Source of the DNA: Hyphomicrobium sp.
GTDB taxonomy: Bacteria; Pseudomonadota; Alphaproteobacteria; Rhizobiales; Hyphomicrobiaceae
NCBI GenBank assembly: GCA_021732485.1
Contig: JAKFUV010000001.1
Location: forward strand, 81,840-145,839
Direction: 5' to 3'
Length of the DNA: 64,000 nt
Within the stretch, counting starts at the first letter, position 1. Each line of letters opens with the position of its first letter. The notes under the pieces are model-generated. The model worked only from the letters and a program-made list of their open reading frames with translations, was not told the origin of the DNA and ran no database searches. A program made the translations under genes and the position numbers. Below are positions 53,629-62,346 of the stretch, piece by piece.

Positions 53629-53744
53629 CAACTCTCCCGGGCTTTTATCCCGCCGTGGCTCCGCTCTCTGGTGTTGAGAGCGGGAGAGCCTCTCTCGGAC
53701 CTGGCAAGGATGCGTGAGACGCAGCCTTCGGAACCCTAGAGGCG
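53629..53744 (-). promoter_or_regulatory. Guanidine-I riboswitch (ykkC leader)
   Basis: Read on the minus strand, the leader contains CTAGGGTTCCG (53739-53729), GGTCCGAGAG (53701-53692) and ACGGCGGGATAAAAG followed by CCCGGGAGA (53656-53633). These three blocks, in this order and spacing, with a variable stem between the second and third (GCTCTCCCGCTCT / AGAGCGGAGC), are the diagnostic conserved core of the ykkC class I RNA, which binds guanidinium. It lies 132 bp before the binding-protein ATG and 113 bp after the TetR stop. Class I riboswitches normally switch genes on when guanidinium is present. Confidence 0.95.
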
Positions 53745-53857
53745 TTATGTGGTGCGGCAGTGCAGGCATCATGCCAGTCTTGAAACCTCGAAAAATCAAT
53801 GCTGTTCCTCGTCGACGAGTTTGCAAGCGGCCTGTTTGCAGGCGGTGCGATGAAATA

Positions 53858-54511
53858 CTAGGCACGCCGCTGCGTTTTCAATTCTTTGTCCGGCGCCGCC
53901 AAGCGGACTTTGAGAAACGTCTTTAATTCCCCGATGGCTGCGATCGGTTCGAAATCCTTCAAGATGATCGCACGCACGAAGACGCCGTCGAGATAGGTCG
54001 AAATGAAGGTCGCAGTCTCCTCGACATCGAGTGGGCCAAAATCACGTCGAGCGATCCCGGCTTTCAAGGCGCTGCGCAGGACATCCCGTTCGCCATCATA
54101 GAAGTTGGCAATCGCTTCATCGATTTTCACTTTACGGTCGCCGGTACTGGCATAGCCGACCGCAATCTTGATCAGCTTGGCAATCGCCTCATACTCGCGG
54201 ATGTGCGTGTTGATCCACGACAGGATGATTTTTCTCGGCTCGTTCGCCGTCGTTCGCGCCAAACGGAAACGGTCAAACGCCCGTTCCACTGCCATCGAAA
54301 CGGCGCTGCGAAATAAATCTTCCTTGCTGCCGAAATAATAATAGATCAGCGCTGTATTGAGACCAGTTGCTTCGGCGATGTCCTTCGTCGTTACGGCCGC
54401 GAAGCTTCTATCGGCGAAGAGATCAAGCGCCGCCCCAAGGATCATTCTCCTGGCTTCAAGGCTGGCAGTACTCGCCTTCGGTCGGCCCACTCGATTGGTT
54501 TTTTTCCGCAA
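53858..54511 (-). CDS. TetR-family regulator between the guanidine operon and the GS operon
   Basis: A TetR protein of about 217 residues with the HTH region RRMILGAALDLFADRSFAAV, TTKDIAEATGLNTALIYYYF and GSKEDLFRSAV. I use a TTG start at 54511 (VLRKKTNRVGRPK) with AGG upstream; the frame is open to a GTG at 54583 that lacks a ribosome-binding site. It points away from the glutamine synthetase operon, with an AT-rich imperfect dyad between them, and its 3' end precedes the riboswitch. Which of the two operons it controls is unknown; the divergent GS operon is more likely. Confidence 0.85.
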   Translation of the reverse strand: MRKKTNRVGRPKASTASLEARRMILGAALDLFADRSFAAVTTKDIAEATGLNTALIYYYFGSKEDLFRSAVSMAVERAFDRFRLARTTANEPRKIILSWINTHIREYEAIAKLIKIAVGYASTGDRKVKIDEAIANFYDGERDVLRSALKAGIARRDFGPLDVEETATFISTYLDGVFVRAIILKDFEPIAAIGELKTFLKVRLAAPDKELKTQRRA

Positions 54512-54593
54512 GACTTGCCTCGCTTTCAGGCGAACTGCGCTAAAGAATGTTCGAAAACCGAGCAGATTTCGGCGACATTCCACTTTTCAATTT

Positions 54594-54616
54594 ATATTAA
54601 TTGATTGATTAAATAT
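54594..54616. promoter_or_regulatory. AT-rich imperfect dyad, candidate TetR operator/promoter of the GS operon
   Basis: ATATTAATTGATTGATTAA then ATAT is an imperfect inverted repeat in an AT-rich island between the divergent TetR and GS genes. It stands out from the GC-rich surroundings and probably includes the promoter. The match between arms is not perfect. Confidence 0.4.
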
Positions 54617-54692
54617 GACGATCAACGAGCGTTGGCAAGTACGCACATGTTCGCTTGCAGCACAGCCTGTCTCAGCTTCCGCTGAGGACCAC

Positions 54693-56069
54693 ATGGAGCG
54701 CGTCATGGATATTGCTAACCCAGAGACACAGGAATTGTCCGACAAACTTCAGGCTGACGGCGTCAAATATATGTTTGCGAGTTACGTCGATCTACACGGC
54801 GTCTCGAAGGGCAAGGTGGTTCCCATCTCGCACCTTGGCCGCATGATGTCGGGATCGGAATTGTGTACAGGTGCCGCGCTTGAAGGCGTTCCGCAGGAGG
54901 TCAGCGAAGAGGAAGTCGCCTCGCATCCGGACGCGGCCTCCTGCATCGTGCTGCCGTGGCGCAAGGAAGTCGCTTGGTTTGCGAGCGACCTGTGGTGCAA
55001 GGGCGAGCCGTTCGACGCGTGCAGCCGCAACATCCTGAAGCGCGTGACGGCTCAGGCGTCGGATATGGGCTTTACATTCAACCTCGGCATGGAAGCTGAG
55101 TTTTTCGTGCTGAAAGATGACCCGGCAGCGGCGCGAGGCTTTCGGCCGGTGTCGGATCGCAAGCATCTTGAAAAGCCGGCGTATGACGTCGCGCGCATGC
55201 TCGACAACATGGGCTGGATGACGGAGCTTGTCGGCGCGATGAACGGGCTTGGCTGGGATGTCTACAGCTTCGACCACGAAGATGGCATCGGTCAGTTCGA
55301 AGTCGATTTCAAATACTTCGATGTCGTGTCGATGGCGGATCGCTACGTCTTCTTTCGCATGATGGCGCACGAGATTGCGCGCAAGCATGGGCATTTCGCG
55401 ACGTTCATGCCCAAGCCCTACGCTGATCGGGCCGGCAGCGGTGCCCACTTCAACATGTCGCTCGCCGATAAGGCAACGGGCAAGAACCTGTTTGCCGATG
55501 CGAACGATCCACGCGGCTGTGGCCTGTCACAACTTGGCTATCAATTCATCGCAGGCGTCCTCAAGCATCTGCCCGCCATCTGCGCCGCCGTGGCGCCGAC
55601 GGTGAACAGCTACAAGCGTCTGGTTCTCAAAGGCTCGATGTCGGGCTTCACGTGGGCACCGATCTGGGCGTGCTACGGCAATAATAATCGCACGAATACG
55701 CTCCGCATTCCGCTCGGCGGCGGGCGCGTGGAATTGCGCGCCGCCGATAGTTCCTGCAATCCCTATCTCGGTGCCGCGCTGGTTCTCGCCGCCGGCCTCG
55801 AGGGCATCGCGCAAGGCGCGGACCCCGGCGATCCACATACTGAAAACATGTATTTGAAGAGCGAGGCCGAATTGAAGACACTCGGCATTCAGCGACTGCC
55901 GCGCACGCTCGGCGAGGCCATTGATGCCTTTGCTGCCGATCCGCTGACTGAAAAAGTATTCGGCGCGTCGATGCACACGGCATGGATCGACTACAAGCGC
56001 GATGAATGGATCAGCTATCTCAATCACGTCTCCGACTGGGAACACGATCGGTATCTCAAGTTCTTCTAG
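54693..56069 (+). CDS. glnT: Type III glutamine synthetase-like ligase (GlnT)
   Basis: A ligase of about 458 residues of the GlnT branch. Motifs include DLHGVSKGKVVPISHL, LGMEAEFFVLKDDP with metal Glu residues, IGQFEVDF, ADRAGSGAHFNMSLAD, and NNRTNTLRIPLGGGRVELRA. Members make glutamine or gamma-glutamyl amides from other amines such as methylamine or polyamines. The start may be ATG 54693 (GAGG upstream) or 54705 (GGAG upstream). It leads an operon with the creatininase-like gene (26 bp later). Whether it glutamylates an amine from the neighbouring oxygenase pathway is open. Confidence 0.9.
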   Translation: MERVMDIANPETQELSDKLQADGVKYMFASYVDLHGVSKGKVVPISHLGRMMSGSELCTGAALEGVPQEVSEEEVASHPDAASCIVLPWRKEVAWFASDLWCKGEPFDACSRNILKRVTAQASDMGFTFNLGMEAEFFVLKDDPAAARGFRPVSDRKHLEKPAYDVARMLDNMGWMTELVGAMNGLGWDVYSFDHEDGIGQFEVDFKYFDVVSMADRYVFFRMMAHEIARKHGHFATFMPKPYADRAGSGAHFNMSLADKATGKNLFADANDPRGCGLSQLGYQFIAGVLKHLPAICAAVAPTVNSYKRLVLKGSMSGFTWAPIWACYGNNNRTNTLRIPLGGGRVELRAADSSCNPYLGAALVLAAGLEGIAQGADPGDPHTENMYLKSEAELKTLGIQRLPRTLGEAIDAFAADPLTEKVFGASMHTAWIDYKRDEWISYLNHVSDWEHDRYLKFF

Positions 56070-56095
56070 GGCCGATGGGCTGCAAGGGGCACGAC

Positions 56096-56860
56096 ATGCA
56101 ATGGGGCGAACGCACGTGGGATGAACTCCCGGCTGACATCGCGAAGGCGGGCAGTGCAGCCATCCTTCCGGTCGGCGCAACCGAGCAGCACGGCCCGCAT
56201 CTCGGCACCGGCATGGATACCGTCCTCGCCGATGTCTTGTGCAGGGCCGTCGCGAAACGCACGCACGTTCCGATGCTGCCGCCGATGCCCTACGGGTGCT
56301 CACTCGGGCACAGTCAACGTTGGCCAGGAACGATCGCGCTTCAGCCGATCACCCTGATCCAAGTGATCAAGGAAATCGGCGATTGGGCCTACGTGAGTGG
56401 CATCCGGCGGTTGTTCATCGTCAACACCCACGTCACCAACGCGGCGCCGTTGCGCTGCGCGCTTGAAATGCTGCGAGCCGACCACGACGACATGATGGTT
56501 GCAGTCATCAACACTGCGATGCTGAGCGAGCGGGTGCGCGCGATGAACTTCGCCGACGCCGAAGATTGGCATGCCAACGCTGCCGAAACATCTCTCATGC
56601 TGGCGGTGGCGCCACAGATCGCCCGGGCCGATAAAATCTCCGCAGTCGACGATGGAGACCGAACCGGCGGGCTCGTTTTCGCGCATCCTGTCAACCGCAC
56701 CAGTCTCAATGGTGTCACTGGCACCCCGAGCAAAGCCAGCGCCGCTGACGGCCAGACATTGTTCGATTGGATGGTTGAAGATCTCGCCGCCATCATCGAA
56801 AAAGGGAAGCTGGAAAATCCTCCGCTGCCGCACAGTTATACCAGCCGCGCGGTGCTCTGA
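56096..56860 (+). CDS. Creatininase-family amidohydrolase
   Basis: A protein of about 254 residues. Metal-binding motifs of the family are present in ILPVGATEQHGPHLGTGMD (Glu, His, Asp) and DWHANAAETSLML. The usual NGHGGN motif reads NTHVTN, and HAGExETS reads HANAAETS, so the second metal shell is changed. Creatininases open cyclic or acyl amides (creatinine, formamidopyrimidine derivatives, mycofactocin precursor). The ATG at 56096 has GGGG six bases upstream; 56075 is also possible. In operon with a GS-like ligase and a GNAT-like gene, and next to a guanidine-responsive operon, a guanidino-amide substrate is attractive but unproven. Confidence 0.85.
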   Translation: MQWGERTWDELPADIAKAGSAAILPVGATEQHGPHLGTGMDTVLADVLCRAVAKRTHVPMLPPMPYGCSLGHSQRWPGTIALQPITLIQVIKEIGDWAYVSGIRRLFIVNTHVTNAAPLRCALEMLRADHDDMMVAVINTAMLSERVRAMNFADAEDWHANAAETSLMLAVAPQIARADKISAVDDGDRTGGLVFAHPVNRTSLNGVTGTPSKASAADGQTLFDWMVEDLAAIIEKGKLENPPLPHSYTSRAVL

Positions 56861-56911
56861 GTTCGTGACGCCGATAGCCATCACTCGACAGCGCCGGGAG
56901 ACAACAGCGCC

Positions 56912-57409
56912 GTGTATCATCGTCCGCTTGTTCCCCATGATTTTATCGTTCCCGACGGCTTGCAGTGCGGGTCGTATCATCTGCGCATGCTGTCGATCGA
57001 CGACGTTGAAAAAGATCTTGAAGCGGTGCTGGCAAGCAGCCATCGATTAAAAGGCTTGTTTGGACCGGCGAGTACGTGGCCTGACGGCGTGAACGCCAAA
57101 GAAGACTTGATTGATCTCGCATGGCACGAGCGCGAGTTCACTATCAGGCATTCATTCGCCTACACCGTTGTGGCGATCGACGAGAGCCGATGCCTGGGTT
57201 GCGTCTACTTTTTCCCAAGCAACGTTGATGCTTTTGACGCTGTCGCCTTCTACTGGGTCCGCGCCGGAGACAATGCCGAGGCGCGCGACCGCAAGCTTGG
57301 CGATGAGGTGCGCGACTGGCTGGCTGGCAGCTGGCCGTTCAAGGCCGTGGCATTTCCGGGCCGCGATTTGTCGTGGTCGGATTGGACCGCGATGCAACCA
57401 GAGCTTTGA
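56912..57409 (+). CDS. GNAT-like N-acetyltransferase domain protein
   Basis: A 165-residue soluble protein with a GNAT-like pattern: an N-terminal strand with YHLRMLSIDDVEKDLEAVLA, then FTIRHSFAYTVVAIDESRCL, GCVYFFPS and AFYWVRAGDNAEARDRKL. The classical acetyl-CoA P-loop RxxGxG/A is not obvious, so activity is uncertain. GTG start at 56912 is the best in-frame choice. It is 51 bp after the creatininase-like gene on the same strand and is the last gene of that operon. Confidence 0.7.
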   Translation: MYHRPLVPHDFIVPDGLQCGSYHLRMLSIDDVEKDLEAVLASSHRLKGLFGPASTWPDGVNAKEDLIDLAWHEREFTIRHSFAYTVVAIDESRCLGCVYFFPSNVDAFDAVAFYWVRAGDNAEARDRKLGDEVRDWLAGSWPFKAVAFPGRDLSWSDWTAMQPEL

Positions 57410-57533
57410 AGCCATGAGGCGCGATCCGATGCACCACCGGCACAGCGCATCGGCGGCGCTATTCAAAATCGCGCGGCTGGCTTAGTCTTGCCCGAAACGC
57501 GGCGCGACGCCGTGCACGGAGCCATTCGCCGCC

Positions 57534-58463
57534 ATGCCGATCGTCCCGCCCCGCGCCGGCGAGATCAGCGTTTTGATGTCGACCTACAACGGCGCGTCCT
57601 ATCTTGAGCCGCAGTTGGCGTCGATCTATGCGCAAGCCTGCGCGAAGGTTCACCTCATCGTGCGCGATGACGGCTCGACGGACGCCACGGCCGCAATTCT
57701 CAAAACGCACGCGGATCGCGGCCGCTTGGACGTCGACTTTGCCAGCAATGTCGGTCCACGCGATAGCTTCTTTCAGCTTATCGACGCGGCCGGAGACGCT
57801 GACTATGTCCTGTTCGCCGACCAGGACGATGTCTGGCATCCTGACAAAGCGCGGCGCGCAATCGATGCACTCGCTGGCATTCCGGAACCGCAGCCGGCGC
57901 TTTACTGTGCTCGTGTCGACGTCATCGATGCGGCTGGACTGCCACTCGGCAAATCACCGCTCTGGCCACGACCGCCGTCGTTCGGCAACGCGCTGGTAGA
58001 AAACATCGCGATGGGCTGTACGATCGCGTTCAACAAATCTGCGATCACACTGCTGCGCAGCCGCCCATGGCCGAAGGCTGCGATCATGCACGATTGGTGG
58101 ATGTATCTCACGGTGGCGGCCTTTGGCCACGTCATCTACGATGTAGCGCCCGCCCTTGCCTATCGCATTCACGGCAAAAATACTGTTGGGCTGCCGACCG
58201 ATCACTGGCAATGGGCGGCGGCGAAAATTCAGCGGCAATTGAAGGGCTCATCGCTGCCGCGATTGCTGGCGCAGGCCGCGGAGTTTGCGGCGCTCTATGG
58301 CGCAGACCTGTCACCACCCAAACGTCTCCAACTCGATCGGTTTCTGGCGCTTCGAACCGTCGCGGGCAGACTAAAGTTTTTAGCTGACAGCGATGTGCGC
58401 CGCCAATTCCCGATGGACAATGTGGCGTTGAAGGTGATGGTCCTCGCCAATCGCGCGCGTTAG
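57534..58463 (+). CDS. Family 2 glycosyltransferase
   Basis: A 309-residue GT-A glycosyltransferase: ISVLMSTYNGASYLEPQLAS, the nucleotide-sugar motif VRDDGSTD, and the DxD-like DYVLFADQDDVWHPDKA. The C-terminal half has MHDWWMYLTVAAFG, a typical rhamnosyltransferase-like acceptor region. Probably adds a sugar to a surface polysaccharide. Its TAG interlocks with the TAA of the convergent acetylation gene (58460-58463). Confidence 0.92.
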   Translation: MPIVPPRAGEISVLMSTYNGASYLEPQLASIYAQACAKVHLIVRDDGSTDATAAILKTHADRGRLDVDFASNVGPRDSFFQLIDAAGDADYVLFADQDDVWHPDKARRAIDALAGIPEPQPALYCARVDVIDAAGLPLGKSPLWPRPPSFGNALVENIAMGCTIAFNKSAITLLRSRPWPKAAIMHDWWMYLTVAAFGHVIYDVAPALAYRIHGKNTVGLPTDHWQWAAAKIQRQLKGSSLPRLLAQAAEFAALYGADLSPPKRLQLDRFLALRTVAGRLKFLADSDVRRQFPMDNVALKVMVLANRAR

Positions 58464-59632
58464 CGCGCAACGTCGGCGCGGCCCAGTGCGTCGCGGAACG
58501 CTTGTGCCTGTTCCGGCTTGAGTTCCGACAGACGCTTGTAGACCTCGCGCTCGACGCTTTCGACGATGATGATATCGGCGCTTCGGGCGAACTCGCCGAA
58601 CTTCGCCGGGTCGAAAGCGTTCCAGTGCACATAGAGAACGTCGTCGAAAAAGGACGCCAGATGATCCCACGAAATGTAGAAAAATGAGTCGTGCAGAATG
58701 AGCACTTTGCGGTGGTCGAGTGGCACCGAGTTTGACGTTGATGTTTGCCGGACATAAGGCCGGCCCTCGCCGCCGTGCTCGATGGTCGTTGGCTGACGCG
58801 TGACGACCCCACCGAGATCGTGGACGTAGGTGTCAAAATTATACCGATAGAACAGACCGGCGAACCGCGCCAAATCCGGCAGATCGCTGCGCGTACCTGT
58901 TGAGCGCAGCCGCGACAAATCCCGAGTTTCCCCGAAAACTTGCTTCATGAGCTTCGAGATGAAATAGGTCGAGCCTAGATCGGTCCAATGTGTTTCATAC
59001 GGGACATAGAGCAGACGCTGGTCTGCCTTCCGAGCAGCCCTCAATACTTCGAATGCGTCGACGTAGTGCGTGAACTTACTTGATCGTATCACATCGTGCA
59101 AAGTCTCGCGCGACTGTCGAGCACACGCAGATAGTGAGATCAATGCCGGTGTGAGTTTGTCAGGATAGATGCTAGCCTGATCGGGCGCGATTGTGAGAAC
59201 AACCGTTTTTTTGCGATCAACGAGAGCATCATGCATTGATTTGAGGACATCAATCCCTTGCTGAAGCGTAGTCCGCTCCCAGCAAGGCTGATCCAGCGTT
59301 TCCTTCAAAAATAGCCACCCCTCACGGCCGGCCAACGCCCGATTAGATGCACCTGCGGTATCGACGGTACCAAACACCTCATAACGAAAGCGCGATTGGG
59401 CGACGACCGCGTACCAACGCAGCGGATTGCGATCTTCGAGATATCGGCTGATTGACTCGTAAAGGGTTGAGTCAAGAAGTCGATCAACGGTGATTTTTGG
59501 CCGCGCCGACATCGGTCGATTTTCGAGGTCCTGGGGCTTGATGCCGGCAGCCCGCCACGCCAACGGCTGCAACATTGCCGCCGCTGTCAATGCGAACGCC
59601 GCGAGAGCCATTTTGCGAGACAGCGCTGGCAT
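58460..59632 (-). CDS. AlgJ/AlgX-like polysaccharide O-acetylation protein
   Basis: A 390-residue protein with one N-terminal hydrophobic segment (MALAAFALTAAAMLQPLAW) and an SGNH-hydrolase-like periplasmic domain. Family hallmarks are GREGWLFLKE, YETHWTDLGSTYF (catalytic Asp/His-like) and the Ser block LILHDSFFYISWDHL. AlgJ/AlgX proteins transfer acetyl groups delivered by the MBOAT partner to sugars. It lies 9 bp after the MBOAT gene. Confidence 0.9.
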   Translation of the reverse strand: MPALSRKMALAAFALTAAAMLQPLAWRAAGIKPQDLENRPMSARPKITVDRLLDSTLYESISRYLEDRNPLRWYAVVAQSRFRYEVFGTVDTAGASNRALAGREGWLFLKETLDQPCWERTTLQQGIDVLKSMHDALVDRKKTVVLTIAPDQASIYPDKLTPALISLSACARQSRETLHDVIRSSKFTHYVDAFEVLRAARKADQRLLYVPYETHWTDLGSTYFISKLMKQVFGETRDLSRLRSTGTRSDLPDLARFAGLFYRYNFDTYVHDLGGVVTRQPTTIEHGGEGRPYVRQTSTSNSVPLDHRKVLILHDSFFYISWDHLASFFDDVLYVHWNAFDPAKFGEFARSADIIIVESVEREVYKRLSELKPEQAQAFRDALGRADVAR

Positions 59633-59641
59633 GATCCGCCC

Positions 59642-61108
59642 TCAGAACTGAAAATACAGGAACGGACTGAACGACTGACTGGCGACGCGGATGAGCGCCG
59701 CTGGCAGGGCGATGATCAGCAGTCCGGCGATCGCCGCAACCTGCACATTTTTGCGCGCCGCATGGTAGGCCTCGCGTCCTTTGAATTCTGCCGGCAGCAA
59801 ACAGAGCCCAACGCCAACGGCAAGCAACAGCAGATTGTCGGGCGCGAGCTTGTAGGCGACGAGTTCGGGGATGCCTTGAAAATCGATAACAAACATAGGC
59901 TGGAGCACGCGCGCGGCTGCGGCCATGCTGTCGGAGCGGAAGATGACCCAGCCGATGACGACGAGCAGCATCGTCAGCGCCCGGCGCAGCGCGATGGCAC
60001 TGCGAGACAGCGACGCGCGCTCAGCCTCATCGACATAGCGCAGGCCCAACACGCGTTCGATGATGAGCAACGCGCCGTGATAAATCCCCCACACCACAAA
60101 CGTCCAATTGGCGCCGTGCCACAAGCCCGTCAGCGCGAAGACGGTGATGAGGTTGGCGTAGGTGCGCACAGGCCCGCCACGCGAGCCGCCGAGCGGGATG
60201 TAGACGTAATCGCGAAACCACGCCGAGAGCGTGATGTGCCATCGCCGCCAGAATTCGGTGATCGATAAACTGGCGTAGGGCCGATCGAAATTTTCCGGAA
60301 AGCGAAACCCGAACATGCGCGCAAGACCGATCGCCATGTCCGAATAGCCGGAGAAATCGAAATAGATCTGGATCGTGTAGGCGACGGCGCCCAGCCATGC
60401 GACAGCACTGGTCATGTCACCGGCAGAGGCCGAAAAACACGTATCCGCGATGGCACCCGCCGGATCGGCGAGGATGACTTTTTTCACGAGACCGTGGACG
60501 AAGCGCACGGCGCCCTCGCCCAGATCCTCGATCGTGATCGTGCGCCGGGCGATTTGCGCGTCAATAGCGTGGTAGCGAATGATGGGGCCGGCGATGAGCT
60601 GCGGAAAAAAGCAGATGTAAAGCGCAAGATCGACCGGGTTGCGCAGGGCGTTGCAGCGGCCTGAGGCCACGTCGAAGACGTAGCTCAGTGCGTGGAACGT
60701 AAAAAACGAAATGCCGATGGGGAGCGCCACGTGCTCCCACATCAAGGGCGGAAGGCCGATGGCATCTCTGAGGCTGGCGGTTTGAGCAACGAAAAAATTC
60801 GCGTACTTGAAGTAGCCAAGGAGCGAAATGTTGAACACGATCGTGGCGATCTGGACGGCGCGTATTTCGCTGTCGCGGCCTCGATCGCGCGCCGCTTCCG
60901 CCGCGATGGCCAACGCGAAATTAACGGCGACGGAGACCGCAAGCAGCCAGACAAAGTCGGCGCCAAGGCCCCAGGCATAAAACAAAACCGACAGTGCCAG
61001 CAGCACGCCGTTAGCAACGCGCGTGCCGAGCAGCCATTGCGATCCGACACCCGCCAGCACTGCAAGGGGAAGAAAGTAGTGAAGGAAAATGACGGACGAG
61101 AAGACCAT
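59642..61108 (-). CDS. MBOAT O-acyltransferase (AlgI-like)
   Basis: A 488-residue membrane protein with about 10-12 helices. It starts MVFSSVIFLHYFLPLAVL, and shows the MBOAT core (ISFFTFHALSYVFDV, RPYASLSITEFWRRWHITLS) with the catalytic His in ALTGLWHGANWTFVVWG. It moves acetyl groups across the inner membrane for the AlgJ/X-like partner encoded 9 bp downstream. Together they acetylate an exopolysaccharide or lipopolysaccharide. Confidence 0.94.
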   Translation of the reverse strand: MVFSSVIFLHYFLPLAVLAGVGSQWLLGTRVANGVLLALSVLFYAWGLGADFVWLLAVSVAVNFALAIAAEAARDRGRDSEIRAVQIATIVFNISLLGYFKYANFFVAQTASLRDAIGLPPLMWEHVALPIGISFFTFHALSYVFDVASGRCNALRNPVDLALYICFFPQLIAGPIIRYHAIDAQIARRTITIEDLGEGAVRFVHGLVKKVILADPAGAIADTCFSASAGDMTSAVAWLGAVAYTIQIYFDFSGYSDMAIGLARMFGFRFPENFDRPYASLSITEFWRRWHITLSAWFRDYVYIPLGGSRGGPVRTYANLITVFALTGLWHGANWTFVVWGIYHGALLIIERVLGLRYVDEAERASLSRSAIALRRALTMLLVVIGWVIFRSDSMAAAARVLQPMFVIDFQGIPELVAYKLAPDNLLLLAVGVGLCLLPAEFKGREAYHAARKNVQVAAIAGLLIIALPAALIRVASQSFSPFLYFQF

Positions 61109-61167
61109 GGTCAGTGATGAGTGCCGATGGGCGACTTAAGTTGACAATCGCGAAAGACATATAGAGT

Positions 61168-62346
61168 TTAGGCGTCAGCCGATGCTGTTTTCTCGCTTCG
61201 GACCTTCAGGGCAAGCTGCAAAACGTCGTGAACCTGCCGTGTGAGTACGTCGGGCGCGTACTGAACGCAGACTTTTTCTTGGGCCCGTTGAGCGAACTCA
61301 TAGCGCTTTGCATCGTTGGTCAGCAACTCTTGCAACGCGTCGATCCAAACGTCGGAGCGATTTTCGACAAGCACACCGCAGTCGTCGGCACAGCACTGGT
61401 CGTAAATGGTTCCAGCGCTGGCGATGGTGGCCATCCCCGACGACGTATATTCGACCCATTTGGTGTCGGACTTCACCACATTGAAAGGCGTATCGAGCAA
61501 CGGACATAGCCCGATGTCCCAAGCTTCGTCCGCCAGCCTTTGTCGAAAGCAACCATAGTCTCGGATCGGCTCAATCGTCCGAACCCGATCACCAAACGCT
61601 GAGAGTTCGGCTGGTATCGGAATCGGACCAAGCATTGTGAATGTCACGTTCGGATACGTGTTGAGCGCGTTTGCAATGGCTGGGGTCACGAGTTCGAAAT
61701 CATCGCCATGGTCGAAGCCCATGTATCCAATCCGTCCCGTCGGTACTTTCGACGGCACACGGAAAATCTTAGATGAGCAGTAGATCTTCCCCGAAAACGT
61801 TGACGGCAATGTAGCCTGCTTACTCAAGCGATCCGCCAATCGATCGTTGGCCGCATAGACGAGATCGCAATTCTCCAGCAGCGCGCGAACCGCAGAGAGC
61901 CGCTCTGGATCATTGTGGAACTTGAATTTTTTTTCTCCGAATGATGCAGGGATGTTTAGCAAGTCGTCGTCAATGTGGAAAATGGTGGCCGCATCATGTG
62001 AGCGCGCTTCGGCCAATAGCTCCGATATGCCGCCGCCACTGTATCGGCAAAATACAATCGCGTCGGGAGAGTAAGCACTGACGGTTTTCGAGAGAAGACC
62101 TAGCTTCATCGCGCGCTTGATATCCCGTTCGGTCAGGATGGCATGGCCAAGTTCCTTGGATTCAAAATGAGAGACGAGTGGCACTAAAAAGCTGAGTTGC
62201 AGTGTCGGGATCACGTCGTTGGCGATGAACAGAATAAACATGCGATCTGCCACAGCCTCCCGCCTAGGCCACAATCGAGTAGCCACGCCACCCCACCCTA
62301 GGGCAGTTCTAGAAAAGCGTTGTCCCAAGGTTCTTTTCAGCGCCAC
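61168..62346 (-). CDS. GT4-like glycosyltransferase
   Basis: A 392-residue GT-B-type protein. Visible features are FILFIANDVIP near the start of the catalytic fold, IFHIDDDLLNIPASF, IGYMGFDHGDDF, and the sugar-nucleotide region VKSDTKWVEYTSSGMATIAS, ending with a normal C-terminal helix pair. The GTG at 62346 shares one base with the stop of the upstream GT8 gene; an ATG at 62241 is an alternative. The donor is unknown. Confidence 0.85.
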   Translation of the reverse strand: MALKRTLGQRFSRTALGWGGVATRLWPRREAVADRMFILFIANDVIPTLQLSFLVPLVSHFESKELGHAILTERDIKRAMKLGLLSKTVSAYSPDAIVFCRYSGGGISELLAEARSHDAATIFHIDDDLLNIPASFGEKKFKFHNDPERLSAVRALLENCDLVYAANDRLADRLSKQATLPSTFSGKIYCSSKIFRVPSKVPTGRIGYMGFDHGDDFELVTPAIANALNTYPNVTFTMLGPIPIPAELSAFGDRVRTIEPIRDYGCFRQRLADEAWDIGLCPLLDTPFNVVKSDTKWVEYTSSGMATIASAGTIYDQCCADDCGVLVENRSDVWIDALQELLTNDAKRYEFAQRAQEKVCVQYAPDVLTRQVHDVLQLALKVRSEKTASADA

